DNA of 64,000 nt, taken from positions 2,250,001 through 2,314,000 of the forward strand of contig JALIGW010000061.1 in NCBI GenBank assembly GCA_023053685.1, written 5' to 3'. The DNA comes from Diadophis punctatus similis. Its lineage: Eukaryota > Chordata > Lepidosauria > Squamata > Dipsadidae. Below the pieces are notes generated by a model, which was not told where the DNA came from, searched no databases, and was given only the letters and a program-made list of their open reading frames with translations. Positions 12,003 through 23,936 of the stretch are shown here, in pieces. The position numbers and the translations under genes were made by a program. How positions within the stretch are numbered: position 1 is the first letter of the stretch; every line of letters begins with the position of its first letter.

Positions 12003-13613
12003 CGGGTCTCAGCCAGGAAGTCCACGCCCAGCTTCTGTGAATTCAAACTACAATGGAGTGAGGTTTGTTCCCCCAGATACTCACAGGTCTCAGCCAGGAA
12101 CTCCACCCCCAGTTTCTGTGAATTCAAACTACAATGGAGTGAAGTTTTTCCCCCCAGATACTCACAGGTATCAGCCAGGAACTCCACCCCCAGCTTCTGT
12201 GAAATCAAACTACAATGCAGCGAGGTTTTTTTCCCAGATACTCACAGGTCTCAGCCAGGAACTCCACCCCCAGCTTCTGTGAAATCAAACTACAATGGAG
12301 TGAGGTTTTTTTCCCAGATACTCACAGGTCTTAGCCAGGAACTCCACCCCCAGCTTCTGTGAATTGAAACTACAATGGAGTGAGGTTTTCCCGCCGATAC
12401 TCACAGGTCTCAGCCAGGAACTCCACCCCCAGCTTCTGTGAATTCAAACTACAATGGAGTGAGGTTCCCCCCCCCAGATACTCACAGGTCTCAGACAGGA
12501 ACTCCACCCCCAGTTTCTGTGAATTCAAATTACAATGGAGTGAAGTGTTTCCCCCGAGATACTCACAGGTATCAGCCAGGAACTCCACCCCAGATTCTGT
12601 GAATTGAAACAACAATGCAGTGAGGTTTTTCCCCCGAGATACTCACAAGCCTCAGCCAGGAATTCCACCCCCAGCTTCTGTGAATTCAAACTACAATGGA
12701 TTGAGGTTTTGTCCCCCAGATACTCACACGTCTCAGCCAGGAACTCCACCAACAGCTTCTGTGAATATAAACTACAATGGAGTGAGGTTTTTTTCCCGAG
12801 ATACTAACAAGTCTCAGCCAGGAACTCCACCCGCAGCTTCTGTGAATTCAAACTACAATGGAGTGAGGTTTCTTCCCCCAGATACTCACAGGTCTCAGCC
12901 AGGAACTCCACCCCCAGCTTCTGTGAATTCAAACTACAATGGAGTGAGGTTTGTTCCCCCAGATACTCACAGGTCTCAGCCAGGAACTCCACCCCCAGCT
13001 TCTGTGAATTCAAACTACAATGGAGTGAGGTTTGTTCCCCCAGATACTCACAGGTCTCAGCCAGGAACTCCACCCCCAGTTTCTGTGAATTCAAACTACA
13101 ATGGAGTGAAGTTTTTCCCCCCAGATACTCACAGGTATCAGCCAGGAACTCCACCCCCAGCTTCTGTGAAATCAAACTACAATGCAGCGAGGTTTTTTTC
13201 CCAGATACTCACAGGTCTCAGCCAGGAACTCCACCCCCAGCTTCTGTGAAATCAAACTACAATGGAGTGAGGTTTTTTTCCCAGATACTCACAGGTCTTA
13301 GCCAGGAACTCCACCCCCAGCTTCTGTGAATTGAAACTACAATGGAGTGAGGTTTTCCCGCCGATACTCACAGGTCTCAGCCAGGAACTCCACCCCCAGC
13401 TTCTGTGAATTCAAACTACAATGGAGTGAGGTTCCCCCCCCCAGATACTCACAGGTCTCAGACAGGAACTCCACCCCCAGCTTGTGTGAAATCAAACTAC
13501 AATGGAGTGAGGTTTTTTTTCCAGATACTCACAGGTCTTAGCCAGGAACTCCACCCCCAGCTTCTGTGAATTGAAAGTACAATGCAGTGAGGTTTTGTTC
13601 CCCCAGATACTCA
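12003..13613 (+). repeat. Higher-order repeat unit, 20 monomers (1,611 bp)
   Basis: The anchors are at 12003 and 13614, again twenty monomers apart. The content differs from the preceding 20-mer: the middle chain from GCAATGG to CAAGTCTCATCC is missing, and the AACAAGTCTCAG, consensus, GTGAAGTTTTT and GAAATC units are repeated instead. The equal length of two differently composed units is therefore coincidental, or reflects compensating exchanges. GAATATAAAC replaces GAATTCAAAC near 12,765. Confidence 0.83.
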
Positions 13614-14814
13614 CGGGTCTCATTCAGGAAGTCCACGCCCAGCTTCTGTGAATTCAAACTACAATGGAGTGAGGTTTGTTCCCCCAGATACTCACAGGTC
13701 TCAGCCAGGAACTCCACCCCCAGTTTCTGTGAATTCAAACTACAATGGAGTGAAGTTTTTCCCCCCAGATACTCACAGGTATCAGCCAGGAACTCCACCC
13801 CCAGCTTCTGTGAAATCAAACTACAATGCAGCGAGGTTTTTTTCCCAGATACTCACAGGTCTCAGCCAGGAACTCCACCCCCAGATTCTGTGAAATCAAA
13901 CTACAATGGAGTGATGTTTTTTTCCCAGATACTCACAGGTCTTAGCCAGGAACTCCACCCCCAGCTTCTGTGAATTGAAACTACAATGGAGTGAGGTTTT
14001 CCCGCCGATACTCACAGGTCTCAGCCAGGAACTCCACCCCAGCTTCTGTGAATTCAAACTACAATGGAGTGAGGTTCCCCCCCCCCCAGATACTCACAGG
14101 TCTCAAACAGGAACTCCACCCCCAGTTTCTGTGAATTCAAATTACAATGGAGTGAAGTGTTTCCCCCGAGATACTCACAGGTATCAGCCAGGAACTCCAC
14201 CCCAGCTTCTGTGAATTGAAACTAAAATGCAGTGAGGTTTTTCCCCCCAGATACTCACAAGCCTCAGCCAGGAATTCCACCCCCAGCTTCTGTGAATTCA
14301 AACTAAAATAGATTGTGGTTTTTCTCCCAGATACTCACAGGTCTCAGCCAGGAACTCCACCCCCAGCTTCTGTGAATTCAAACTGCAATGGAGTGAGGTT
14401 TTTTCCCCCAGTTACTAACAGGTCTCACCCAAGAACTCCACCCCCAGCTTCTGTGAATTCAAACTACAATGGATTGAGGTTTTTTTCCGAGATACTCACA
14501 GGTCTCAGCCAGGAACTCCAACCCCAGCTTCTGTGAATTGAAAATACAATGCAGTGAGGTTTTTCCCGCCGATACTCACAGGTCTCAGCCAGGAACTCCA
14601 CCCCAGCTTCTGTGAATTCAAACTACAATGGAGTGAGGTTCCCCCCCCCAGATACTCACAGGTCTCAAACAGGAACTCCACCCCCAGTTTCTGTGAATTC
14701 AAATTACAATGGAGTGAAGTGTTTCCCCCGAGATACTCACAGGTATCAGCCAGGAACTCCACCCCAGCTTCTGTGAATTGAAACTAAAATGCAGTGAGGT
14801 TTTTCCCCCCAGAT
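13614..14814 (+). repeat. Satellite segment with 562-bp (7-monomer) tandem duplication
   Basis: From about 14,006 onward, a run including the CAAACAGG, GTGTTTCCCCCG, AACTAAAATGC, CAAGCCTC, AATAGATTGTGG, GTTACTAAC and GAAAATAC features is repeated 562 bp downstream (14315/14877). The second copy extends to about 15,130, into the next block. The junction near 14,560 joins GAAAATAC...GGTTTTT directly to CCCGCCGATAC, a combination seen nowhere else. There is no gene. Confidence 0.78.
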
Positions 14815-17800
14815 ACTCACAAGCCTCAGCCAGGAATTCCACCCCCAGCTTCTGTGAATTCAAACTAAAATAGATTGTGGTTTTTCTCCCAGATACTCAC
14901 AGGTCTCAGCCAGGAACTCCACCCCCAGCTTCTGTGAATTCAAACTGCAATGGAGTGAGGTTTTTTCCCCCAGTTACTAACAGGTCTCACCCAAGAACTC
15001 CACCCCCAGCTTCTGTGAATTCAAACTACAATGGATTGAGGTTTTTTTCCGAGATACTCACAGGTCTCAGCCAGGAACTCCAACCCCAGCTTCTGTGAAT
15101 TGAAAATACAATGCAGTGAGGTTTTTCCCCCCAGATACTCACAGGTCTCAGCCAGGAACTCCACCCCCAGCTTCTGTGAATTCAAACTACAATGCAGCGA
15201 GGTTTTTCCCCCCAGATACTCACAAGTCTCATCCAGGAACTCCACCCCCAGCTTCTTTGAATTCAAACTACAATGGATTGAGGTTTTGTCCCCCAGATAC
15301 TCACACGTCTCAGCCAGGAACTCCACCAACAGCTTCTGTGAATTCAAACTACAATGGAGTGAGGTTTTTTCCCCGAGATACTAACAAGTCTCAGCCAGGA
15401 ACTCCACCCGCAGCTTCTGTGAATTCAAACTACAATGGAGTGAGGTTTCTTCCCCCAGATACTCACAGGTCTCAGCCAGGAACTCCACCCCCAGCTTCTG
15501 TGAAATCAAACTACAATGGAGTGAGGTTTTTTTCCCAGATACTCACAGGTCTCAGCCAGGAACTCCACCCCCAGCTTCTGTGAATTCAAACTACAATGGA
15601 GTGAGGTTTTTTTTCCGAGATAAACACAGGTCTCAGCCAGGAACTCCAACCCCAGCTTCTGTGAATTGAAAATACAATGCAGTGAGGTTTTTCCCCCCAG
15701 ATACTCACAGGAATCAGCCAGGAACTCCACCCCCAGCTTCTGTGAATTCAAACTACAATGCAGCGAAGTTTTTCCCCCCAGATACTCACAAGTCTCATCC
15801 AGGAACTCCACCCCCAGCTTCTGTGAATTCAAACTACAATGGATTGAGGTTTTGTCCCCCATATACTCACACGTCTCAGCCAGGAACTCCACCAACAGCT
15901 TCTGTGAATTCAAACTACAATGGAGTGAGGTTTTTTTCCCGAGATACTAACAAGTCTCAGCCAGGAACTCCACACGCAGCTTCTGTGAATTCAAACTACA
16001 ATGGAGTGAGGTTTCTTCCCCCAGATACTCACAGGTCTCAGCCAGGAACTCCACCCCCAGCTTCTGTGAATTCAAACTACAATGGAGTGAGGTTTGTTCC
16101 CCCAGATACTCACAGGTCTCAGCCAGGAACTCCACCCCCAGTTTCTGTGAATTCAAACTACAATGGAGTGAAGTTTTTCCCCCCAGATACTCACAGGTAT
16201 CAGCCAGGAACTCCACCCCAGCTTCTGTGAATTGAAACTACAATGCAGTGAGGTTTTTCTCCCAGATACTCACAGGTCTCAGCCAAGAACTCCACCCCCA
16301 GCTTCTGTGAATTCAAACTACAATGGAGTGAGGTTTTGTTCCCCCAGATACTCACAGGTCTCAGCCAAGAACTCCACCCCCAGCTTCTGTGAATTCAAAC
16401 TACAATGGAGTGAGGTTTCCCCCCCCCCCAGATACTCACAGGTCTTAGCAAGGACCTCCACCCCAGCTTTTGTGAATTCAAACTACAATGGAGTGAGGTT
16501 TTTTTCCCAGATACTCACAGGTCTCAGCCAGGAACTCCAACCCCAGCTTCAGTGAATTGAAAATAAAATGCAGTGAGGTTTTTCTCCCCAGATACTCACA
16601 GGAATCAGCCAGGAACTCCACCCCCAGCTTCTGTGAATTCGAACTACAATGCAGCGAGGTTTTTCCCCCCAGATACTCACAAGTCTCATCCAGGAACTCC
16701 ACTCCCAGCTTCTGTGAATTCAAACTACAATGGATTGAGGTTTTGTCCCCCAGATACTCACACGTCTCAGCCAGGAACTCCACCAACAGCTTCTGTGAAT
16801 TCAAACTACAATGGAGTGAGGTTTTTTTCCCGAGATACTAACAAGTCTCAGCCAGGAACTCCACCCGCAGCTTCTGTGAATTCAAACTACAATGCAGTGA
16901 GGTTTCTTCCCCCAGATACTCACAGGTCTCAGCCAGGAACTCCACCCCCAGCTTCTGTGAAATCAAACCACAATGGAGTGAGGTTTGTTCCCCCAGATAC
17001 TCACAGGTCTCAGCCAGGAACTCCACCCCCAGCTTCTGTGAATTCAAACTACAATGGAGTGAGGTTTTTTTCCCAGATACTCACAGGTCTTAGCCAGGAA
17101 CTCCACCCCCAGCTTCTGTGAATTGAAACTACAATGGAGTGAGGTTTTCCCGCCGATACTCACAGGTCTCAGCCAGGAACTCCACCCCCAGCTTCTGTGA
17201 ATTCAAACTACAATGGAGTGAGGTTCCCCCCCCCAGATACTCACAGGTCTCAGACAGGAACTCCACCCCCAGCTTGTGTGAAATCAAACTACAATGGAGT
17301 GAGGTTTTTTTCCCAGATACTCACAGGTCTTAGCCAGGAACTCCACCCCCAGCTTCTGTGAATTGAAACTACAATGCAGTGAGGTTTTGTTCCCCCAGAT
17401 ACTCACGGGTCTCAGCCAGGAAGTCCACGCCCAGCTTCTGTGAATTCAAACTACAATGGAGTGAGGTTTGTTCCCCCAGATACTCACAAGCCTCAGCCAG
17501 GAATTCCACCCCCAGCTTCTGTGAATTCAAACTAAAATAGATTGAGGTTTTTCTCCCAGATACTCACAGGTCTCAGCCAGGAACTCCACCCCCAGCTTCT
17601 GTGAATTCAAAGTGCAATGGAGTGAGGTTTTTTCCCCCAGATACTAACAGGTCTCACCCAAGAACTCCACCCCCAGCTTCTGTGAATTCAAACTAAAATA
17701 GATTGAGGTTTTTCTCCCAGATACTCACAGGTCTCAGCCAGGAACTCCACCCCCAGCTTCTGTGAATTCAAAGTGCAATGGAGTGAGGTTTTTTCCCCCA

Positions 17801-20800
17801 GATACTAACAGGTCTCACCCAAGAACTCCACCCCCAGCTTCTGTGAATTCAAACTACAATGGATTGAGGTTTTTTTCCGAGATACTCACAGGTCTCAGCC
17901 AGGAACTCCAACCCCAGCTTCTGTGAATTGAAAATACAATGCAGTGAGGTTTTTCCCCCCAGATACTCACAGGTCTCAGCCAGGAACTCCACCCCCAGCT
18001 TCTGTGAATTCAAACTACAATGCAGCAAGGTTTTTCCCCCCAGATACTCACAAGTCTCATCCAGGAACTCCACCCCCAGCTTCTTTGAATTCAAACTACA
18101 ATGGATTGAGGTTTTGTCCCCCAGATACTCACACGTCTCAGCCAGGAACTCCACCAACAGCTTCTGTGAATTCAAACTACAATGGAGTGAGGTTTTTTCC
18201 CCGAGATACTAACAGGTCTCAGCCAGGAACTCCACCCGCAGCTTCTGTGAATTCAAACTACAATGGAGTGAGGTTTCTTCCCCCAGATACTCACAGGTCT
18301 CAGCCAGGAACTCCACCCCCAGCTTCTGTGAAATCAAACTACAATGGAGTGAGGTTTTTTTCCCAGATACTCACAGGTCTCAGCCAGGAACTCCACCCCC
18401 AGCTTCTGTGAATTCAAACTACAATGGAGTGAGGTTTTTTTCCGAGATAAACACAGGTCTCAGCCAGGAACTCCACCCCCAGCTTCTGTGAATTCAAACT
18501 ACAATGGAGTGAGGTTTTTTTCCCAGATACTCACAGGTCTTAGCCAGGAACTCCACCCCCAGCTTCTGTGAATTGAAACTACAATGGAGTGAGGTTTTCC
18601 CGCCGATACTCACAGGTCTCAGCCAGGAACTCCACCCCCAGCTTCTGTGAATTCAAACTACAATGGAGTGAGGTTCCCCCCCCCCAGATACTCACAGGTC
18701 TCAGACAGGAACTCCACCCCCAGCTTGTGTGAAATCAAACTACAATGGAGTGAGGTTTTTTTCCCAGATACTCACAGGTCTTAGCCAGGAACTCCACCCC
18801 CAGCTTCTGTGAATTGAAACTACAATGCAGTGAGGTTTTGTTCCCCCAGATACTCACGGGTCTCAGCCAGGAAGTCCACGCCCAGCTTCTGTGAATTCAA
18901 ACTACAATGGAGTGAGGTTTGTTCCCCCAGATACTCACAGGTCTCAGCCAGGAACTCCACCCCCAGTTTCTGTGAATTCAAACTACAATGGAGTGAAGTT
19001 TTTCCCCCCAGATACTCACAGGTATCAGCCAGGAACTCCACCCCCAGCTTCTGTGAAATCAAACTACAATGCAGCGAGGTTTTTTTCCCAGATACTCACA
19101 GGTCTCAGCCAGGAACTCCACCCCCAGCTTCTGTGAAATCAAACTACAATGGAGTGAGGTTTTTTTCCCAGATACTCACAGGTCTTAGCCAGGAACTCCA
19201 CCCCCAGCTTCTGTGAATTGAAACTACAATGGAGTGAGGTTTTCCCGCCGATACTCACAGGTCTCAGCCAGGAACTCCACCCCCAGCTTCTGTGAATTCA
19301 AACTACAATGGAGTGAGGTTCCCCCCCCAGATACTCACAGGTCTCAGACAGGAACTCCACCCCCAGCTTGTGTGAAATCAAACTACAATGGAGTGAGGTT
19401 TTGTTCCCCCAGATACTCACGGGTCTCAGCCAGGAAGTCCACGCCCAGCTTCTGTGAATTCAAACTACAATGGAGTGAGGTTTGTTCCCCCAGATACTCA
19501 CAGGTCTCAGCCAGGAACTCCACCCCCAGTTTCTGTGAATTCAAACTACAATGGAGTGAAGTGTTTCCCCCGAGATACTCACAGGTATCAGCCAGGAACT
19601 CCACCCCAGCTTCTGTGAATTGAAACTACAATGCAGTGAGGTTTTTCCCCCCAGATACTCACAAGCCTCAGCCAGGAATTCCACCCCCAGCTTCTGTGAA
19701 TTCAAACTAAAATAGATTGAGGTTTTTCTCCCAGATACTCACAGGTCTCAGCCAGGAACTCCACCCCCAGCTTCTGTGAATTCAAACTGCAATGGAGTGA
19801 GGTTTTTTCCCCCAGATACTAACAGGTCTCACCCAAGAACTCCACCCCCAGCTTCTGTGAATTCAAACTACAATGGATTGAGGTTTTTTTCCGAGATACT
19901 CACAGGTCTCAGCCAGGAACTCCAACCCCAGCTTCTGTGAATTGAAAATACAATGCAGTGAGGTTTTTCCCCCCAGATACTCACAGGTCTCAGCCAGGAA
20001 CTCCACCCCCAGCTTCTGTGAATTCAAACTACAATGCAGCAAGGTTTTTCCCCCCAGATACTCACAAGTCTCATCCAGGAACTCCACCCCCAGCTTCTTT
20101 GAATTCAAACTACAATGGATTGAGGTTTTGTCCCCCAGATACTCACACGTCTCAGCCAGGAACTCCACCAACAGCATCTGTGAATTCAAACTACAATGGA
20201 GTGAGGTTTTTTCCCCGAGATACTAACAGGTCTCAGCCAGGAACTCCACCCGCAGCTTCTGTGAATTCAAACTACAATGGAGTGAGGTTTCTTCCCCCAG
20301 ATACTCACAGGTCTCAGCCAGGAACTCCACCCCCAGCTTCTGTGAAATCAAACTACAATGGAGTGAGGTTTTTTTCCCAGATACTCACAGGTCTCAGCCA
20401 GGAACTCCACCCCCAGCTTCTGTGAATTCAAATTACAATGGAGTGAGGTTTTTTTCCAAGATAAACACAGGTCTCAGCCAGGAACTCCAACCCCAGCTTC
20501 TGTGAATTGAAAATACAATGCAGTGAGGTTTTTCCCCCCAGATACTCACAGGAATCAGCCAGGAACTCCAACCCCAGCTTCTGTGAATTCAAACTACAAT
20601 GCAGCGAGGTTTTTCCCCCCAGATACTCACAAGTTTCATCCAGGAACTCCACCCCCAGCTTCTGTGAATTCAAACTACAATGGAGTGAAGTTTTTCCCCC
20701 CAGATACTCACAGGTATCAGCCAGGAACTCCACCCCCAGCTTCTGTGAAATCAAACTACAATGGAGTGAGGTTTTTTTCCCAGATACTCACAGGTCTCAG

Positions 20801-23800
20801 CCAGGAACTCCACCCCCAGCTTCTGTGAATTCAAACTACAATGGAGTGAGGTTTTTTTCCGAGATACTCACAGGTCTCAGCCAGGAACTCGAACCCCAGA
20901 TTCTGTGAATTGAAAATACAATGCAGTGAGGTTTTTCCCCCCAGATACTCACAGGAATCAGCCAGGAACTCCACCCCCAGCTTCTGTGAATTCAAACTAC
21001 AATGCAGCGGGGTTTTTCCCCCCAGATACTCACAAGTCAAATCCAGGAACTCCACCCCCAGCTTCTGTGAATTCAAACTACAATGGAGTGAAGTTTTTCC
21101 CCCCAGATACTCACAGGTATCAGCCAGGAACTCCACCCCCAGCTTCTGTGAAATCAAACTACAATGGAGTGAGGTTTTTTTCCCAGATACTCACAGGTCT
21201 CAGCCAGGAACTCCACCCCCAGCTTCTGTGAATTCAAACTACAATGGAGTGAGGTTTTTTTCCGAGATACTCACAGGTCTCAGCCAGGAACTCGAACCCC
21301 AGATTCTGTGAATTGAAAATACAATGCAGTGAGGTTTTTCCCCCCAGATACTCACAGGAATCAGCCAGGAACTCCACCCCCAGCTTCTGTGAATTCAAAC
21401 TACAATGCAGCGGGTTTTTTCCCCCCAGATACTCACAAGTCTCATCCAGGAACTCCACCCCCAGCTTCTGTGAATTCAAACTACAATGGATTGAGGTTTT
21501 GTCCCCCAGATACTCACACGTCTCAGCCAGGAACTCCACCAACAGCTTCTGTGAATTCAAACTACAATGGAGTGAGGTTTGTTCCCCCAGATACTCACAG
21601 GTCTCAGCCAGGAACTCCACCCCCAGCTTCTGCGAATTCAAACTACAATGTAGTGAGGTTTCTTCCCCCAGATACTCACAGGTCTCAGCCAGGAACTCCA
21701 CCCCCAGCTTCTGTGAATTCAAACTACAATGGAGTGAGGTTTGTTCCCCCAGATACTCACAGGTCTCAGCCAGGAACTCCACCCCCAGCTTCTGTGAATT
21801 CAAACTACAATGGAGTGAGGTTTCCCCCCCCCCAGATACTCACAGGTCTCAGCAAGGACCTCCACCCCCAGCTTTTGTGAATTCAAACTACAATGGAGTG
21901 AGGTTTTCCCGCTGATACTCACAGGTCTTAGCCAGGAACTCCACCCCCAGCTTCTGTGAATTCAAACTACAATGGAGTGAGGTTCCCCCCCCAGATACTC
22001 ACAGGTCTCAGCCAGGAACTCCACCCCCAGCTTCTGTGAAATCAAACTACAATGGAGTGAGGTTTTGTTCCCCCAGATACTCACGGGTCTCAGCCAGGAA
22101 GTCCACGCCCAGCTTCTGTGAATTGAAACTACAATGGAGTGAGGTTTGTTCCCCCAGATACTCACAGGTCTCAGCCAGGAACTCCACCCCCAGCTTCTGT
22201 GAATTCAAACTACAATGGAGTGAAGTGTTTCCCCCGAGATACTCACAGGTATCAGCCAGGAACTCCACCCCAGCTTCTGTGAATTGAAACTACAATGCAG
22301 TGAGGTTTTTCCCCCCAGATACTCACAAGCCTCAGCCAGGAATTCCACCCCCAGCTTCTGTGAATTCAAACTAAAATGGATTGAGGTTTTTCTCCCAGAT
22401 ACTCACAGGTCTCAGCCAGGAACTCCACCCCCAGCTTCTGTGAATTCAAACTGCAATGGAGTGAGGTTTTTTCCCCCAGATACTACAAGGGTCTCACCAA
22501 AGAACTCCACCCCCAGCTTCTGTGAATTCAAACTACAATGGATTGAGGTTTTTTTCCGAGATACTCACAGGTCTCAGCCAGGAACTCCAACCCCAGCTTC
22601 TGTGAATTGAAAATACAATGCAGTGAGGTGTTTCCCCCCAGATACTCACAGGTCTCAGCCAGGAACTCCACCCCCAGCTTCTTTGAATTCAAACTACAAT
22701 GGATTGAGGTTTTGTCCCCCAGATACTCACACGTCTCAGCCAGGAACTCCACCAACAGCTTCTGTGAATTCAAACTACAATGGAGTGAGGTTTTTTCCCC
22801 GAGATACTAACAAGTCTCAGCCAGGAACTCCACCCGCAGCTTCTGTGAATTCAAACTACAATGGAGTGAGGTTTCTTCCCCCAGATACTCACAGGTCTCA
22901 GCCAGGAACTCCACCCCCAGTTTCTGTGAATTCAAACTACAATGGAGTGAAGTTTTTCCCCCCAGATACTCACAGGTATCAGCAAGGAACTCCACCCCAG
23001 CTTCTGTGAATTGAAACTACAATGCAGTGAGGTTTTTCTCCCAGATACTCACAGGTCTCAGCAAGGACCTCCACCCACAGCTTTTGTGAATTCAAACTAC
23101 AATGGAGTGAGGTTTTCCTGCCGATACTCACAGGTCTCAGCCAGGAACTCCACCCCCAGCTTCTGTGAATTCAAACTAGAATGGAGAGAGGTTCCCCCCC
23201 GATACTCACAGGTCTCAGCCAGGAACTCCACCCCCAGCTTGTGTGAAATCAAACTACAATGGAGTGAGGTTTTTTTCCCAGATACTCACAGGTCTTAGCC
23301 AGGAACTGCACCCCCAGCTTCTGTGAATTGAAACTACAATGCAGTGAGGTTTTGTTCCCCCAGATACTCACGGGTCTCAGCCAGGAACTCCACGCCCAGC
23401 TTCTGTTAATTCAAACTACAATGGAGTGAGGTTTGTTCCCCCAGATACTCACAGGTCACAGCCAGGAACTCCACCCCCAGCTTCTGTGAATTCAAACTAC
23501 AATGGAGTGAGGTTTCCCCCCCCAGATACTCACAGGTCTCAGCAAGGACCTCCACCCCCAGCTTTTGTGAATTCAAACTACAATGGAGTGAGGTTTTCCC
23601 GCCGATACTCACAGGTCTCAGCCAGGAACTCCACCCCCAGCTTCTGTGAATTCAAACTACAATGGAGTGAGGCTCCCCCCCCGATACTCACAGGTCTCAG
23701 CCAGGAACTCCACCCCCAGCTTCTGTGAAATCAAACTACAATGGAGTGAGGTTTTTTTCCCAGATACTCACAGGTCTTAGCCAGGAAATCCACCCCCAGC

Positions 23801-23936
23801 TTCTGTGAATTCAAACTGCAATGGAGTGAGGTTTTTTCCCCCAGATACTAACAGGTCTCACCCAAGAACTCCACCCCCAGCTTCTGTGAATTCAAACTAC
23901 AATGGATTGAGGTTTTTCCCCCCAGATACTCACAGG
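14815..23936 (+). repeat. Block X: about 9.1 kb of satellite, later duplicated
   Basis: This block reappears in colinear form at about 26,990-39,755. Offsets step through 12,175, 12,094, 14,278, 15,163 and 15,813 bp, each step being close to a whole number of monomers. Shared rare variants support common descent: CCATATACTCAC near 15,860, CACACGCAGC near 15,970, GAAATCAAACCAC near 16,965 and ACTACAAGGG at 22481. The block contains two CGGGTCTC anchors 563 bp apart (18857 and 19420). No gene or foreign DNA is present. Confidence 0.8.
20428..21233 (+). repeat. Two tandem 403-bp (5-monomer) units
   Basis: Start points 20428, 20831 and 21234 are spaced 403 bp apart, giving two pentamer units and the beginning of a third that then continues differently. 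Each pentamer contains a GAAAATAC unit, a CAGGAATCAG unit, a CAAGT(C/T)TCATCC-class unit, a GTATCAGCC unit with GAAATC, and a plain unit ending TTTTTTTCCGAG. The second shows CAAGTCAAATCC near 21,030 where CTCATCC is usual. The same pentamer pair occurs at 35,592-36,397. Confidence 0.85.

Noticed and set aside
14540..14580. Possible foreign insertion at the GAAAATAC...CCCGCCGATAC junction
   Set aside because: Both halves are ordinary monomer types joined in an unusual order. This is a recombination junction, with no new sequence.
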